Below, piece by piece: positions 48,778 through 62,062 of a stretch of 64,000 bases of DNA; within the stretch, counting starts at the first letter, position 1, and each line of letters opens with the position of its first letter. This stretch comes from Dermanyssus gallinae. Taxonomy: Eukaryota; Arthropoda; Arachnida; Mesostigmata; Dermanyssidae. Below the pieces are notes generated by a model. The model had not been told where the DNA came from. It saw nothing but the letters and a program-made list of their open reading frames with translations, and made no database searches. The DNA lies in NCBI GenBank assembly GCA_003439945.1, contig QVRM01002257.1:208455-272454 (forward strand), given 5' to 3'. Both the position numbers and the translations under genes were made by a program.

Positions 48778-48991
48778 CATTTGTTTTAAGCACATTACCA
48801 ATAGTAATAATAACAATAAAAATAGAGATTATCATAATTATAATGTCATCACTAAATGATTGGGAAACACGAGAGCCTTTACTGTTCAAGCGAAACGGGC
48901 CAGACGAGTAAATAGAAAATTAAAATTATAGAAGTTATTCAATTGCTTGGCACGTGTGCTCACCAATAATATATGTATACATACACATTTA

Positions 48992-48992
<1 letters not shown>

Positions 48993-49060
<68 letters not shown>
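48993..49060. repeat. (TA)n microsatellite
   Basis: Pure TA run. Confidence 0.95.
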
Positions 49061-49061
<1 letters not shown>

Positions 49062-49877
49062 CTTAAGCTGGCCAGCAAAGAACATATATTTGCCTTTGCG
49101 AACAGACACCAGCAGCTTTTGGTCTCTTTGCAAATTCGTAACTTCCATTCAGAAAGGCATAAAAATGTTTCACTTCGCCAAAATACTACACTCTCTACGT
49201 AATACGTTTTGAACGCAAGACTAGACACACGAGTTGGCATGGCGTTACGACCGAGTTCAGTTCTGCCTGCGAACTTCCTTTCAACAACAACGCAACCGGC
49301 AATATCAGGCAATACGATGCAACAGTTCTTTTGCTGCGGGCAGCTTTTACCAAGAGCTCGCGACCGCCAGCACAATTAGACATCTGCGCACCTATATACA
49401 CGCACGAAGGATTTTCATGTACCATACAAGGCCGTAATTGAGGCCACGACATACATTAAATACTGCATGCACGCACATTTATGTGAAATGTATATCAGAT
49501 AAACATATACGCACATATTTATCTGCCACTGCATGATCGCCATCATAGCGTTAGCTGCCTGTGGACATACGACAATGTCTACGTAGGATTGACGTCCCTT
49601 CCTTCAGAGAGTTAAAGTATCTGTGTAGTATGCTTAAGGTTCCCGAATATGTTAGCATTCCGACTTAGCAATGCTCCGTCTTTGCGAATTGATTATATAG
49701 ATGTATATGCATGCGTGTATCCTTGACGGTTTACTTAAGGTGTATTTCCGAAGCCGCGTTATATAGATCGCGCTACAGAATACTAAGCAGCAGTGAGACA
49801 AACCGTGATATCTGAGTCAACGGGATATCAAGCTGCGTATCGATCAATCGTCACTACATGAGGTGCTGAAGTCGTTG

Positions 49878-49926
<49 letters not shown>

Positions 49927-50026
49927 TAGATGTATAACGTTTGCCTATTCCAGGAAGAATATTGACAGTGTTACTGACCTCCTGAATGGTAAAATATGTC
50001 TGCGTCATCGATCAATAATGTTTAGC

Positions 50027-50041
50027 TGTCGACAGAGTTGC

Positions 50042-50074
<33 letters not shown>

Positions 50075-50090
50075 GGAAACTCTGTCGACA
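50027..50090. repeat. inverted repeat flanking a TA array
   Basis: tgtcgacagagtt at 50027-50039 and aactctgtcgaca at 50078-50090 are exact reverse complements around a TA run of about 30 bases. Confidence 0.8.
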
Positions 50091-50176
50091 CCCGGGTTGG
50101 GCAAACGTGTTTGTCACATCAAAGGGTTTCGAGACAACCATCAATCTAGCGTTTTTTTAGTTACTGCTATGACCGA

Positions 50177-50225
50177 ACCGGCGAACATACCGCGGCAAGG
50201 TAGACGCCGTGGTATGTTCGCCGGT
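50177..50225. repeat. 20-bp hairpin with 9-base loop
   Basis: accggcgaacataccgcggc pairs with gccgtggtatgttcgccggt with a single mismatch; the loop is aaggtagac. Confidence 0.8.
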
Positions 50226-50740
50226 AAATATCACTTTTACTCCAGCACTGTCTGTATCGGCATTCATCCCGTTGTTCATAGGAGCCCTCTACGTTGCACG
50301 GAACGTGATGAAATCTGTAGGATGCAAAAGTCGTAGTAAGATGTCAATGTTTTTGCCCCGCTAGCCCGTCATTCAGAGCTTCTCATTGCTACAATTTCAT
50401 AAAATCCTATGTCCGTCTCACTCTTTTCTTTCGCCAGTTTCGCATATAGACGTTAAAGTCGCACGTTCTCTTCAGATTCCAATGTGCTTTTAGACTCTTA
50501 CTTTCTTTTTTTACCAGTCCGCCTTCCAGCACGTTGCCAACCTTATCCCTGCATATATTCGATAGCGCAAAAACCCTTTTTTAAAACAAAACTTCACCCC
50601 GTCAACTAACCGGAGCTAGTCCACTAGTGGAAGACCGTGTATGTGGCGATAGGTGCTATACGTTTATATATATATATATATCTTGTTATTGTAGTTCACA
50701 CTTCGCTAAGCCAGGTAAAAGGCTGTCAGACGGCAAAGTT

Positions 50741-51830
50741 GTGGGTGGTAGTATTATATGTACTGTACTGCAGGTGCACCACAAGGTTTGGCGCTAGAGT
50801 ATATGCTGAATAACCTAGCGTGCGACAGCGTGCTAGAGATGAGCAAGCCTCGCGGAGTTGAGTTCGTCGCCTATGCCAACGGCCTGGCAATCTGAGTCAC
50901 AGCAAGGGACGCGGAGCTGTTGGAAGACCGAACAAACGACGTCTTGAAGGGGGTCAACCCAGAGAATAAAGCCCCACCCTTTTATGTTCGCGCCAGAAAA
51001 GAGCGAGGCGCTCTTGCTTATTGGAAGATAACAGTTCCGGGAAAACTGGATATACGTTGATTATGTAACGGCCAAAAAGCAACTTAAATGGCGAGCCGGC
51101 TTGTCAGACTAATGCCAAAAACATAGGCACTCTCAGAGGACTGACTCAATTCTGCTCCACAGGTCGTCAGTGTAGGGACCAGCTGCACTCAAAATAAAGA
51201 AGAATAAAACGCGAAGGGGATTACCGAAGGGATAGGTCACCAGAGCGCACGTCCATAGACGCTGTGGTAGTTGCCCGCATGATACCTTGGCCAAAACGCG
51301 TAAAGAAGAGTATCTTATACCGGGATCAGGGCAGCTGAAAAAGACGATGCAAGAAAGAAGACTCTGGAGAGCTGGGGCGGAGCGAGAGGCACCAGGGTTC
51401 CATGGAGAAAACCAACATTTCGAGATCTCACGAAATAGTACCGATGCGAGTACGCAGAAACTGCTTAATACCTAACCCAAGTTCCTTACATCGTCCATAA
51501 CAGCTTCCAGACCTACCTAGTGACAATCGGGAGGACTGAGGTGTACACATATGTGTCTTGTGCGACGTCGGCAAGATTGATGACGTAGATTACACGTTTT
51601 TTCGCATGGAGGGCTTTCTCGATGATAGCACGAAGCAGACGCCTCGATTACGTGCAATTACGACTAGTCGTTCAAAGCAGTACGTCGAGAGATCTACTCT
51701 CAGGGCTTATGCTCAGCTTGAAAAAAAGATGGGACACGGGCGCTTGTTTTGTCAAGCTCATTATGAGAACGAAGACGGACATGACGGAAAAGAGACAGCA
51801 TGAAGCGTCGCTAGCAGACTGAAGATCATC
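50741..51830 (+). pseudogene. decayed R1-like LINE: polymerase to C-terminal finger
   Basis: The plus strand reads GAPQGLALEYMLNNL and GVEFVAYANGLAI before a stop; these positions correspond to GVPQGS..GP and the FADDLA active site, so one catalytic Asp is lost. FAPEKSEALLLIGR follows at about 50.99 kb. A degenerate finger, CDVGKIDDVDYTFFRMEGF, is at about 51.56 kb, and a basic tail, LSLKKRWDTGACFVKLIMRT, ends near 51822. This order and wording match R1-type elements. Stops and shifts are frequent. Confidence 0.7.
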
Positions 51831-51899
51831 CCACAAATACCCAGGTCGTATAGGTTAGGAGACCACCAGTTTTTTACTGGGTTTGAGAGCTCCGCACTA

Positions 51900-52420
51900 C
51901 TTCAGCAGCGTACCGGCGTGCCGCGGACAAACGCCGCGTTCCCGCGTTGGACGTCGAGGTCGAGGCGTTGTCTCAAGAAAGCCGCAACATTCTTATCTGC
52001 GGTTACGAGGTTCAGCTGCTCACCGACCCTGTGGAGGAGTTTGCGAGTGAAGTTGCCTGAACAGCCGAAGGTCTCCAGTGCTAGCAGTTGAAACTCAAGT
52101 GAGTAACCTATTGAGGCGTATTTCGCGAGCTTACGCGCCTCGGCTATACTACCAGCGTGGCCTGCCGAGATCGGCCCGCCACTGACCATTGAAGGTGCTA
52201 ATGACTTGGCAACTGTGGCACCCACACAAGCATCCTGCCCTGCTGAAGGGGGTAAGAGTCCTATTATATAAGCGTGGCAGGACAGGATCGCCAAATATGA
52301 GTTTCGAAGAGCGGCGCTCCCCGACCCGCAAAAACCTTGCAGATTCGGATCCATCATTATATCTATGAGTGGTGTATGGGACTCTGAATCTGCGAGTACG
52401 CTCTTGGGGCTCGGCGTCAC
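51900..52420 (-). pseudogene. LINE endonuclease-domain fragment, minus strand
   Basis: The minus strand encodes TLTPFSRAG (one frame), then SLAPSMVSGGPISAGHAGSI, KYASIGYSLEFQLLALETFG and LRQRLDLDVQRGNAAFVRG (another frame). It is closest to the 27.4-30.06-kb copy. The shift between frames near 52200 and the absence of a finger show decay. Confidence 0.8.
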
Positions 52421-52711
52421 GAAGAGGACTCTTATGGATCTTACCGCCTTAACGTTGCAAGGAGCCTTGAGGATATACGGCTCGCACCGGGTCCATAAGA
52501 GCGGGGGCTACCATCAAGCAAGGACACGGACAGCTGATTCTTAACCTCACGTGACACATTTTTACCACCATTTTTGTTAAGGCGAGCACTGCCGAGTGTG
52601 CAAACGTATTCAAAATAATTAATAAATCATCACAATATTTTCTATATATATATATATATATATATATGTAACGACACGTTCAATGAATCCACGACGACAA
52701 CAACAGCAACA

Positions 52712-52784
52712 ACGCGAATCAATGGCGCAAATCAATGCACTAGCACACGAATGCATTGATTTGTGCCATTGATTCACGCACTAC
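52712..52784. repeat. long hairpin
   Basis: gcgaatcaatggcgcaaat and caatgca are mirrored by tgcattg and atttgtgccattgattcacgc around an 11-base loop, with few mismatches. Confidence 0.75.
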
Positions 52785-53281
52785 TACAAGTACCCGTTTA
52801 GCATGCGCGCGTGTGCTAACCAAGCAGAATCAAGCAAACTAGAGGCTCTACTGCCCACTTCGGCAGATGGCTATTAATTCTGACAGCCAGCTTCTTAATC
52901 GGCTTGCAATTCCAACCGTATAGTCGTCTATCCATTGTCCTTGTACGTCAGCGTCATTACTCTATCACACTATCAAGTTTGTCAACTTCGGCATCAACTT
53001 CACCATCTCCACCATGGTCATCTCCCATAATCTCCAACCCAATATAGTCGTCATCGCCGCGATGCCTATTGTGCGCTACTGTGCGTTTATTTGAAGTTCC
53101 GGCAGCTGCTTTCCCGGCTTTTCCCCTTGCTTGTCAACTATTCCGGCGACTAGCGACTAGGTTTTTCCAGTCGCCATTGCCAGAAGACCTGACGAGATCA
53201 ACTAGATTGCTGCCGACCAATATATGCTGCCGACGCCTAAGTGTCGCCTCAAATGACTGTCAACTTTGCTTTTTTTTCCAG

Positions 53282-53524
53282 CATCCATACATCTCACCAT
53301 CCATCAACTACGACACGCATTCACTCCTGCAAGGCGCGGTGAGACCTGTCGTGCAGAGAGGTCGTCGAAACTGTCGCCTGCCTTCGTTTGACGGCGTTCG
53401 AAATCCGACGAACAAAAAGGGCATGTCGTATTCTCCCGATTTGAATTCGACGGACCACCACGGATTTAGCGACGACGAGCAGCAGAATGCATCTGTTTTT
53501 GGCTATGATCTAATTTACTCGTAG
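53282..53524 (+). CDS. candidate terminal exon, cytoplasmic-tail-like
   Basis: A strong acceptor (gcttttttttccag) is followed by 80 open codons and a TAG stop, in phase 0. The peptide begins HPYISPSINYDTHSLLQG and ends NASVFGYDLIYS. It is polar and Ser-, Asn- and Asp-rich, like the intracellular tail of a membrane receptor or adhesion protein. I found no partner exon upstream and recognise no family. The open frame extends back to 53069 but reads as low-quality sequence before the acceptor. It could be a chance open frame. Confidence 0.35.
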   Translation, partial: HPYISPSINYDTHSLLQGAVRPVVQRGRRNCRLPSFDGVRNPTNKKGMSYSPDLNSTDHHGFSDDEQQNASVFGYDLIYS

Positions 53525-54571
53525 TACAAATAATTATAATATTAACTATAGTAACAAATAGGCCAACATATAGAGTTGGGCTGACATATACGGTGTTTTT
53601 TTTTAGACGCGCTGTTTTCTTTTTGTGTAAAAACCAAGCAAACACGTATTCTTTGTTTGTTCACGGATATAAACGTACATGAATGAACGCGCCGAAAAAA
53701 AATCTCTTTTATACGCGTGTCTTTGCAGTGCAAAGGTGCACGCTGTAGAAAAGCCCGATACCACAAATATAACCTCTACATCGTTGCATTATCAAAACAT
53801 CTCGTCACAAATGTATTTTGGTATTAATTCGCTTGTTCGGCTCGCGCAAACAGTGCAAACGCGCATACGTCACTTGTGGAGTTTCCACAAACTTTTCACA
53901 TTTGTGTCTGTTTCATGGTCATCTTATCACAACTGGAAAGTGTTTGAGTTATATTCCGTCGTTTTGCCTGTCTTTGTTTGCCATTTTACTGACTGACCTT
54001 TGCTATGTGCGAGTACATGCTTTCTGCACCCGCGTTCTGGTAGGACACATGTTTACCGTCTATACTTGCCTTAAATACGAGCATATTTGTTTAAAACTCG
54101 CTGAGCTGGAATTATTGTGGATTACAGGATTCAGCACGAAGGATCGGATGCTCAATTTTCTACGTGTTCTTGTTGTTCACATGTTTAGTGTTCCCACTGC
54201 GGTTATTATTATTATTATTATTGCTGTTGTTGTCTGATTGCGTAGACGTGAAAGGCTAGCAGCCTTGCGATAGTTTCGCCAACAACTTGTGAGCGACGCC
54301 CAACCTTTTCCGTCGGAAACCACCCGACCTCTTTCAACCTTTCCCACTAGTCCTACGTACGTCACTGTTTCAAGTATCGTATCTATGTGGATGATGTATT
54401 AATTGCTCGCTTGAGATGCGCATCCTTAATACAACTTTATGTTTTGTCTAGGGCAAATAGAAATCAAACTACATATATATATATATTGATGTTTAAAGTT
54501 TTAGACATCTAACGCCCGCTCAACATTGTGGCTATGAGAGAATGGATTCAAGCATTGTGTTATGATTCTTG

Positions 54572-54606
<35 letters not shown>

Positions 54607-54833
54607 AGGTAGACAGAAAAATAGATGGCCGACAGAACCAGGTACAAACAACAAGCCTCGAATCGAGTAAACGTGCAAACGTGGATATTTCTATTCGAAT
54701 CTCTATATAAGCAATAATCTTCTGGTCGTTCGTATTGCTGCCACTGCTGTTGTTCACAACGAGCAGGATCCTGATGATGATAATGATGACAATGGTTAGT
54801 GTAATCACCAGCAGATGTTACAGAAGGTAGGGC

Positions 54834-54848
54834 GGGGGGGGGGGGGGG
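54834..54848. repeat. poly-G run
   Basis: Fifteen G bases following a GAT-rich minus-strand segment, similar in layout to the poly-C run at 38.9 kb on the other strand. Confidence 0.9.
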
Positions 54849-56117
54849 TGGTAAGGGGTGAATAGATTGGAGCGGTGGACGCGTTAGTAGACCTCGCAGG
54901 CAGTAACAGAAATTGCGCTAGCCGTGAAGGCACAGTCTCGGCGCGTGGGCGACGGTAAAAACAAAAGGACGGCGTTGCGCGGCCACCGTTATCTGCCTCA
55001 GTTCCGCGCTGTCACTGCGGCTACTGAAAATGCGGACGGCCGAACGCAACGACTTGCGGAAAATACTGAAAGTCTAAATCGTCATCTTTGTTGATATTCG
55101 GGTGGAAAATTCGGCTGTTCGCGGCTGTTCTGCTGTACAACTTCGAGCGAGGATTAAGTGCCTACAAGAATGTTTTAAATGGAGTTTCAATCGACTATTT
55201 TTTTCAATCATATTTATTTCACTCAAATAGAGTATGCACAAAATAGTTTGTGCTATTAGTAAACATAAAAACTTGTTGTCCTGCCGTTTCAATCGACTAT
55301 TGGGGATGATGAACTCCATTCCTAGGTAGTGTGTATGGATGGTACAGAAAAACTCCAAACTTTCAAACTGGACCTGCTCAATCTGTGCGACAAATCCCAT
55401 GAGGGGCTTCGACGTCAAAACAGTAACGAACGGTGAAAATGCGGCTCGTGTAAAAGCGGGAAATTGACCTGGGTTCATTTGTACCACTACTCTCTACTCA
55501 GGTCCCAGAACCTCGGAGTGGGAAAGGGAGGTACAGTGACGAGTGATTTGTAGACTGCAGAACTCCTACCAAAAGTTTTCACTGCGCTCACCAGGAGAAG
55601 CACCTCTAAAGAGTCTCCGAGGCGATAGTTATTTCATCACGACAGTGTACGCTAGCCTACCGGGCTCAAATCAACTAAGACTTTTTCCCACATCTGGAGT
55701 TACACTGATGAAGCATACCCAGTTTATTTACCCGACTTAGAACCTTAGTGCGATTTCTTCCTCTTTTCAAAAATTAACAAGGGAATAAACGAATGAGAAA
55801 AAGACGCGTTCAATCACGGGCATTGGTGTTTGAGGCCGCCTCCATCAAGATGGAGCTAGAAGGCATAAAAAAACGCTTCAAACAAACGAAAAATTGAGGT
55901 ATGCTCTAATGCATGGATCCACCGCCTCAACAAACGTGTGGAAATTGGTCGAAAATACGTTGAAATCGAGATAACCGTTGTATGTTCAGAAGAAATTATA
56001 TTTGCACGCTATCATAGAAATTTCAAAAACCTTGCCAGGAGAGCCTTCATTTATATATAAAAAGTTTGTTTCTAACACCTACTGCTGTGCTAATCCAGCT
56101 AATGTTTACGAAGATCG

Positions 56118-56147
56118 CTTTCGTGACACGGGCAGGTGTCACGAAAG
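56118..56147. repeat. perfect 12-bp hairpin
   Basis: ctttcgtgacac, loop gggcag, then gtgtcacgaaag. Not followed by a T-run. Confidence 0.7.
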
Positions 56148-56650
56148 GTTTGTAGGTACAGGTTTGTAAGACAAACCCGCGCGCATCGCACAACACTATT
56201 GAGGACTTCGTGCTGAAGCTTAGTCTGCGTTCGGTTTATTTCATTGGCATCCATTCAGACCTAAAAGCTACACTGAACGTCCTTTACTGCTAAAATGCTG
56301 TGGGTAAAGTCAAGAACTCGCATCCGCAGCGTTAACAGAAAGGACGTTTTTTGTCACCAAGAAAACGTCAAAACTCTGCATCGTCTGCATCTGCAGACTA
56401 TCCTGCGTACCTTTCAATAACCTGTTAGTCGGCAAAACATCAGTGTCATTAGAGGAGGCACACAACAGGATGCAACATATCGATATTTTAAAGAAATAAA
56501 TCACCAACAGAAACATTGAGACGCCAATTAATCAAGGCCACCGTAAAACAAAAAAGCTCGTTTAATTAACATAAGACTACTGTGATAAATAAGTCTGCAC
56601 AGTTTGTAATTTGTTTGGCTGTATTGAAAAACGGAATTTTTTTATCAACC

Positions 56651-56654
<4 letters not shown>

Positions 56655-56689
<35 letters not shown>

Positions 56690-56694
56690 TATAC

Positions 56695-56731
<37 letters not shown>
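56655..56731. repeat. (TA)n-(GA)n compound microsatellite
   Basis: A TA run with two ACATA breaks changes into a GA run, the mirror arrangement of the array at 46.0 kb. Confidence 0.95.
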
Positions 56732-56735
<4 letters not shown>

Positions 56736-59700
56736 TAATGTCAAAGAACTATTGCATATCGCTAAACTAAGCTGTCATTTTCTGGTAATCTATATTCAGA
56801 ACACCACCAAGTTTCTTTGATCCTACTACATACAAGCAGTAAAGCTAATTCAGTGAGCTTCGGCATGCTAATTTGATATTAATATTTGCACTATCACGAC
56901 TATAATGAGAAAAAAGGCGGATTACATATACGTACAGAGATATTTACATATACGTCACAAAGATCGTCCAGTTTTAAGACCCAGCTTTTTCTGTGGTGTT
57001 CGATCTGGAGGCCTTGACATGAACCTGCCGGTTTCAGTATCGGCATAATTACACGTTAACGTAACATACATAGGTATATAGGCACTTGTTCGAATGCTAC
57101 TTTTACTACCACGAGCAATAATAATTACCAGGGATCGCAGCATTAGCCGTGGCAACGACCAACCAAACTATATTCCATATGGATTGGACCATTTATGCGG
57201 CACTTTAACTAGTCGCATTAGTACGCTGATTATATCAAATTATGATAGAGTTTTTTTTCACTGAAGACATGGCGGCACTAGTGACGAGGAACTAATAATA
57301 ATAAGAATAATAATAGGACGAGCACCGTATCAACATGCGCACACAATGTAGTGTAGCGAAACGCAATTCTTGTCGTACTATTAACTACTGCTCAGTTCTT
57401 TTATGCACAAAGATTGCCTAACTAAAGGGACTAGCTGTCGACAACGACCACAGCAAAAACAACAACAATAACCGTAAGAGCAAATCTAAAGCAGCAAGCT
57501 ATGGACGCAGATCTATCGCCATGGGCATTTGCCTGCCGACTTCTGCTCACCCCAACAAATCTGCCTGGGGCAAGCACAGTTTGTGTCGGCCAAAATCGAC
57601 ATTCGCGTTATGGCTCCTTAAGCTTGTTATTTTTTTACTAGTCCTGAACTATATATATATAATTTTACAGCCGAAATACTACGTCAGTTTCTAGTCGGCT
57701 TATCCGGAGCTCTCTAGTATAAACATCGAAAGATCCATGGAAGCTAACAGGAGGATAGTGTGAAAATACAGAAATGTACCAATAAAAAACAAAACGAATT
57801 TGATAAAATTGCTTTAGGTATCCGGAAAGTATCAATTAATGAGTATAACAAGATCCCTCTTTTCTCCGTGCTAAGAACCTGAGCTTTAATGCTGCGAGAT
57901 CCGATTGGCCAAGTTGCCTCCCTACTATTTTGTACGTGTCCCAGAAATCTCATCTCCGGTGGCGAAATGTAACGAGTATGCTGTGCTGATTCCAACCAAC
58001 TTCAAAAATAATATCATATAATTGACTTCTTGCTCTTGGCACCTATGTTTCTGTGAAAGTAAATGCGCAATTGCCTGATGGAACTGGCTTAACTTTCTCA
58101 TCATATCTGCATTCCGTCGAAAAAAAACTATACTTTGGCGGAAAGAGAAGAGCAATTGCCTCGTCGTCCCAGTGGTTTAATTTTCTGTAAATGGCAACAA
58201 ATGATAACCATTTTTATGATGATCATTATTATTAGTACTGCTAGGCCTAGTAACAGGTAGGCCACTTTGATAGATGTTAGATATTCCATCGTCGTATTTG
58301 ATTCCGAAAGTCCGACGCGCTTTATAGTACATTTACTTTGGTTTAATGGTGCACCCTTAGAACATAAACTATAAGGTCTACATCAAGTGAGTCTGTTTTT
58401 AAGTACCCTAGATGCCTTTTTCAATATCAAGTGAAATATATTACAAGTCAACCTAGTTACAAACATTAACACGGCGTAGAGCAAATATCACGAAATAAAC
58501 ACAACTTTGATTATACGTATGAACGCAGAACTAGCGCTGGTACAAAAACGCTGGCACAGGCGCGACCAAGGTTTCTAAAGCATTTATTTATTCTCCCATA
58601 GAATATTTTCCCATTAGACGCCTACATGTAAATGATCAGCCAGTACTAGCCCTCTGGTACGACAGAATTTTAGACATCACCTTTTCTATTTACAGTTGAA
58701 CGAATTGTTTGCGACGTAACCACTGCTGGGTGGCGAGAGCCACCCGCTACAAATAAGGCCCACTTCTTAAAATAACATCAGGCTATCTTCACACACCGGT
58801 GTCTTCACATGCTCTCTTCGAGCTCACACGAATCTACTGTTCCACCGTGCTAAAGTACGGACTTACTTAGTACGGAAAACAGAAACAGACAGCCATAGCT
58901 TTTTAGTGGTCACCGATTATTTACCAGGTAACGAGCCCGAGTTTTTTTTCGACCCAATCAACTAACCACCAAAAAGAACTTCCACGATCAATAATTCTGG
59001 TGCATTTCCATGGCCAATTTAAATCAAAGAGCTGGCAATCAAACCCGCAAGGAAGAGAGAACCTTTCTTCTGTCACATTGGTAATGATCGACCAAATCGT
59101 TGAGGCAAAGAGAGAGATAACAGAAGTCTTCACGAACGAATGTTCCGTACATGTATGAATAACTTTTCATGTATGTATATAGCTGCCACCTGTGACGCCC
59201 ACTGTGGCATGTGGACAATGGCAAGTGTTGTTTAAAAAAGGCGATGCCTAATTGTGCGTAATTCTAGACAGCGCTGTCTGCAAGGACGCTTCCATGAAGA
59301 AAGAAGGGCTAACCCTCCTTGTTCGGAAAAGCTAGCATGCTTGGTGCACTCTGTTACAGCTGCATGCTATGGTATCATGTGTGCATGCCCATGAAAGATA
59401 CCCTTGCAGGTCACTGTCGCTCGCGTTGAAACTGATCTGAAGTGGCAAGATCTGTGCATGCAAGCCGGCGCCTTGTCAGTGACAGCATTGTTCGCACAAC
59501 CTCTCTTACCCACGTAAGCGTGGCGGCCGAAAAAATAAGCGCATGGACGTCCCAGGTCTACGTTGTGTCTGATTAAGGTGCCTTCGCTCTGGCCGGGCCT
59601 GATTTTAAACACGACGATCATAACACGACGGACACCAGCAGTAATTTGTTTGTGTAGAAACTGTCGAAAATTCCATGCAAGAGAACCAGTCCAAATACAG

Positions 59701-60015
59701 CCTATAGAGCCTTCCAACTACTCGCCTGTCTTCAAGTCGGTATCGCTTCTCGTCGAGTTGCATGGACAGCATGAAAAACGTAACTAAAAGGTTGACCATT
59801 CAGTGCCCGCTGTCATCTACCATCTTCGAAGGTAGTTATATGACCGATTGGACATGCGTGAATTGAAAATAGTTGCAGTGGAGGTTAGCCTAAACGAAAA
59901 CGATTACCCGCATTGCTTGATCAGTTATTGATGTTATAAAGTTTCATCCACGGGTTGCAATACTGCCTCCTATGTAGCCCATATGTCTTATTCTAATTTT
60001 AGGCTATCCTCTGTC

Positions 60016-60122
60016 TCCTACAGGTTTGGAATAATTGTAACGCGGATGTTCAATGAAGCGAGGGCCGGACATGTTAAGATATGTAGCATTTCCTCAGTAG
60101 TCTTTGTGGTAGTATAGCCGCT
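60016..60122 (+). repeat. dispersed repeat family A, copy 3
   Basis: A more diverged copy: ctacaggtttggaat, gagggccggacatgttaaga and gtagcatttcctcagtagtc. Confidence 0.7.
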
Positions 60123-60972
60123 AATTCTCGGAACTTGCTGGTGCAGGGATCCAGTTCAAAATGGCATATCCTCCGCTCAAGACCTTACCAGACTTGGCCC
60201 AATAAAAAACATGTCATTGCCGACATACATCAATGTAGGATAGTAATATGCTATAGAATCATTGTAAGAATGATTCTATGTATGTGAACGTTGATAAAAT
60301 TAGACTTCTGACTCCAGAAACAGCAGCAGTAGCAGCGATGCCTACAAAAATCATGACGATGATGATGACGAAGATTGAACCGTTTCGTTTGCCATGAAAA
60401 TCGCCTATACAATCAGAGTGGACTGCTAACAAAAGAAGGTTATGGCGATATAAAGGCAATTATTAGCTTCACACAAGTGTGTTCCAAGGGAGTCGAAAAA
60501 CTGAAGAAAAAAGAAAAAGACAAAAGAGCAACAAGGTCATGATAACTATGGTGATTAGAGAAAACGATTCCGTCGCCTGGCACACCGACACCAAGAACGA
60601 CACCAGCGAAAATAGCTTCAGCAACCAATATTCTCACCTATCATGATCGCCAAGGCCTCACCAAATAGCGGTTCTGTACAAGAGGACGCATTGTTTGTTG
60701 CTGGACACCAGCTTCCGGTAGTTGCTACTAACAAACGAACGGCCCTCGAAAATAGCTTGATGGGTTTGCAAAGGGGGCCCCGCATCGAACACGGGTCACT
60801 AAAACTGTGTCTGAGCGTGCTGTTGAAATTATTTTTCGAATTTATTACGAAGCTTCTTCGGCACGTTGGCGCCGTGTTGGCTAAATTCAAACAGAAATGC
60901 TGAACGACTCCAGAAGCCCTATGTGACTAAAATAAAGCAGGCAGACGTTGTGCTGTGTCTCTTGACACGAAC

Positions 60973-61147
60973 TTTTCGGGCTGACCTTTAGCCAGGATTT
61001 AACGCCCACGGGACTGCTTTTCGCATTGCTTCATAACAGGACCCCCATAAATACAAATATTTAACGGTGAGGCTCGAACCCGCGCACTTACGTGTCTCTT
61101 CCGGTCGCGAGGCTCAGGCAAATGCACCCAACACGCCATCGGGTTCG
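60973..61147 (-). repeat. tRNA-derived SINE, copy 4
   Basis: A full-length, more diverged copy on the minus strand. It keeps gcgggttcgagcctc and the 3' body ending ggtcagcccgaaaa. Confidence 0.85.
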
Positions 61148-61879
61148 ACTGTGTCTCTTGCATGCTAAACTCAAAATAGCAAAAGCATAATCCGATTACG
61201 GCAATGTCTAAAATCCGGTAGAAAACCAGGAAAAAAGAAAAAGCAAACAAATCCAAGCCGCACCAAGAATAACCCAGAAGCAGCACCACTAACATCAATT
61301 GTAGTAGCAACACCGCTAGCCCGCTGTTGTGTCAAGAATAAGAACATAACAAAATAACATAACTAACTATATTAACGACAGTGACAACACTTGAGTTGTC
61401 AGCGGCACAGAGTTGGTGAGGTAGCCGACAATTCTGATACTCTAGCACTTGAAAGTTCAATAACGGTGTCAAACATGCCAGCTTCGAAGTGATTCGTTCT
61501 TAAGTGTTTGTCCATTTGGATTGAAGTTACTACCATAATAAAGAAATCATGAAACATGTTACGATAACAACCACAACAAAAACTAGGGCTACTACTACTA
61601 CTACTATTCTAACTAGTACAGGCAATAGAATGGTAAACAATAACAACCACAACTACTACTGCTACTAGCAGTAATCAAGAATAAAACGGAACCAAAAAAG
61701 TATGCGTTACGAAAACAGCAGCAACAACAGCAACAGCAATAACAACGACAACAACAACAAAAAAGAGGCGACAATCAAGAAAAACTGAGATACACAAATT
61801 GACATTGCAAAAACGGCACCAACTACAACATGTAGGAAGGAACAGATCCATAGAGATTTGCTACGATTAAGGACCTCCA

Positions 61880-61896
61880 ACAGCAGCAGCAGCAGC

Positions 61897-61948
<52 letters not shown>

Positions 61949-61959
61949 GCAGCAGCAGC

Positions 61960-62053
<94 letters not shown>

Positions 62054-62062
62054 GCAGACACT
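61880..62062. repeat. long (CAA/CAG)n array
   Basis: About 180 bases of caa with cag and cga interruptions. Open frames over it are homopolymeric (Asn, Gln, or Leu/Val on the other strand) and are not convincing genes. Confidence 0.95.

Larger units (their letters stand above)
47696..50740. other. no gene seen
   Basis: TA arrays at 48698-48773, 48993-49060, 49882-49925, 50043-50072 and 50664-50682, and the two inverted repeats near 50.0-50.2 kb. Confidence 0.5.
53525..60015. other. no gene seen
   Basis: Microsatellites at 54572-54606 and 56655-56731, the poly-G run, and a hairpin at 56118-56147. The open frame 53818-54237 is hydrophobic and Cys-containing but has no motif. Confidence 0.5.
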
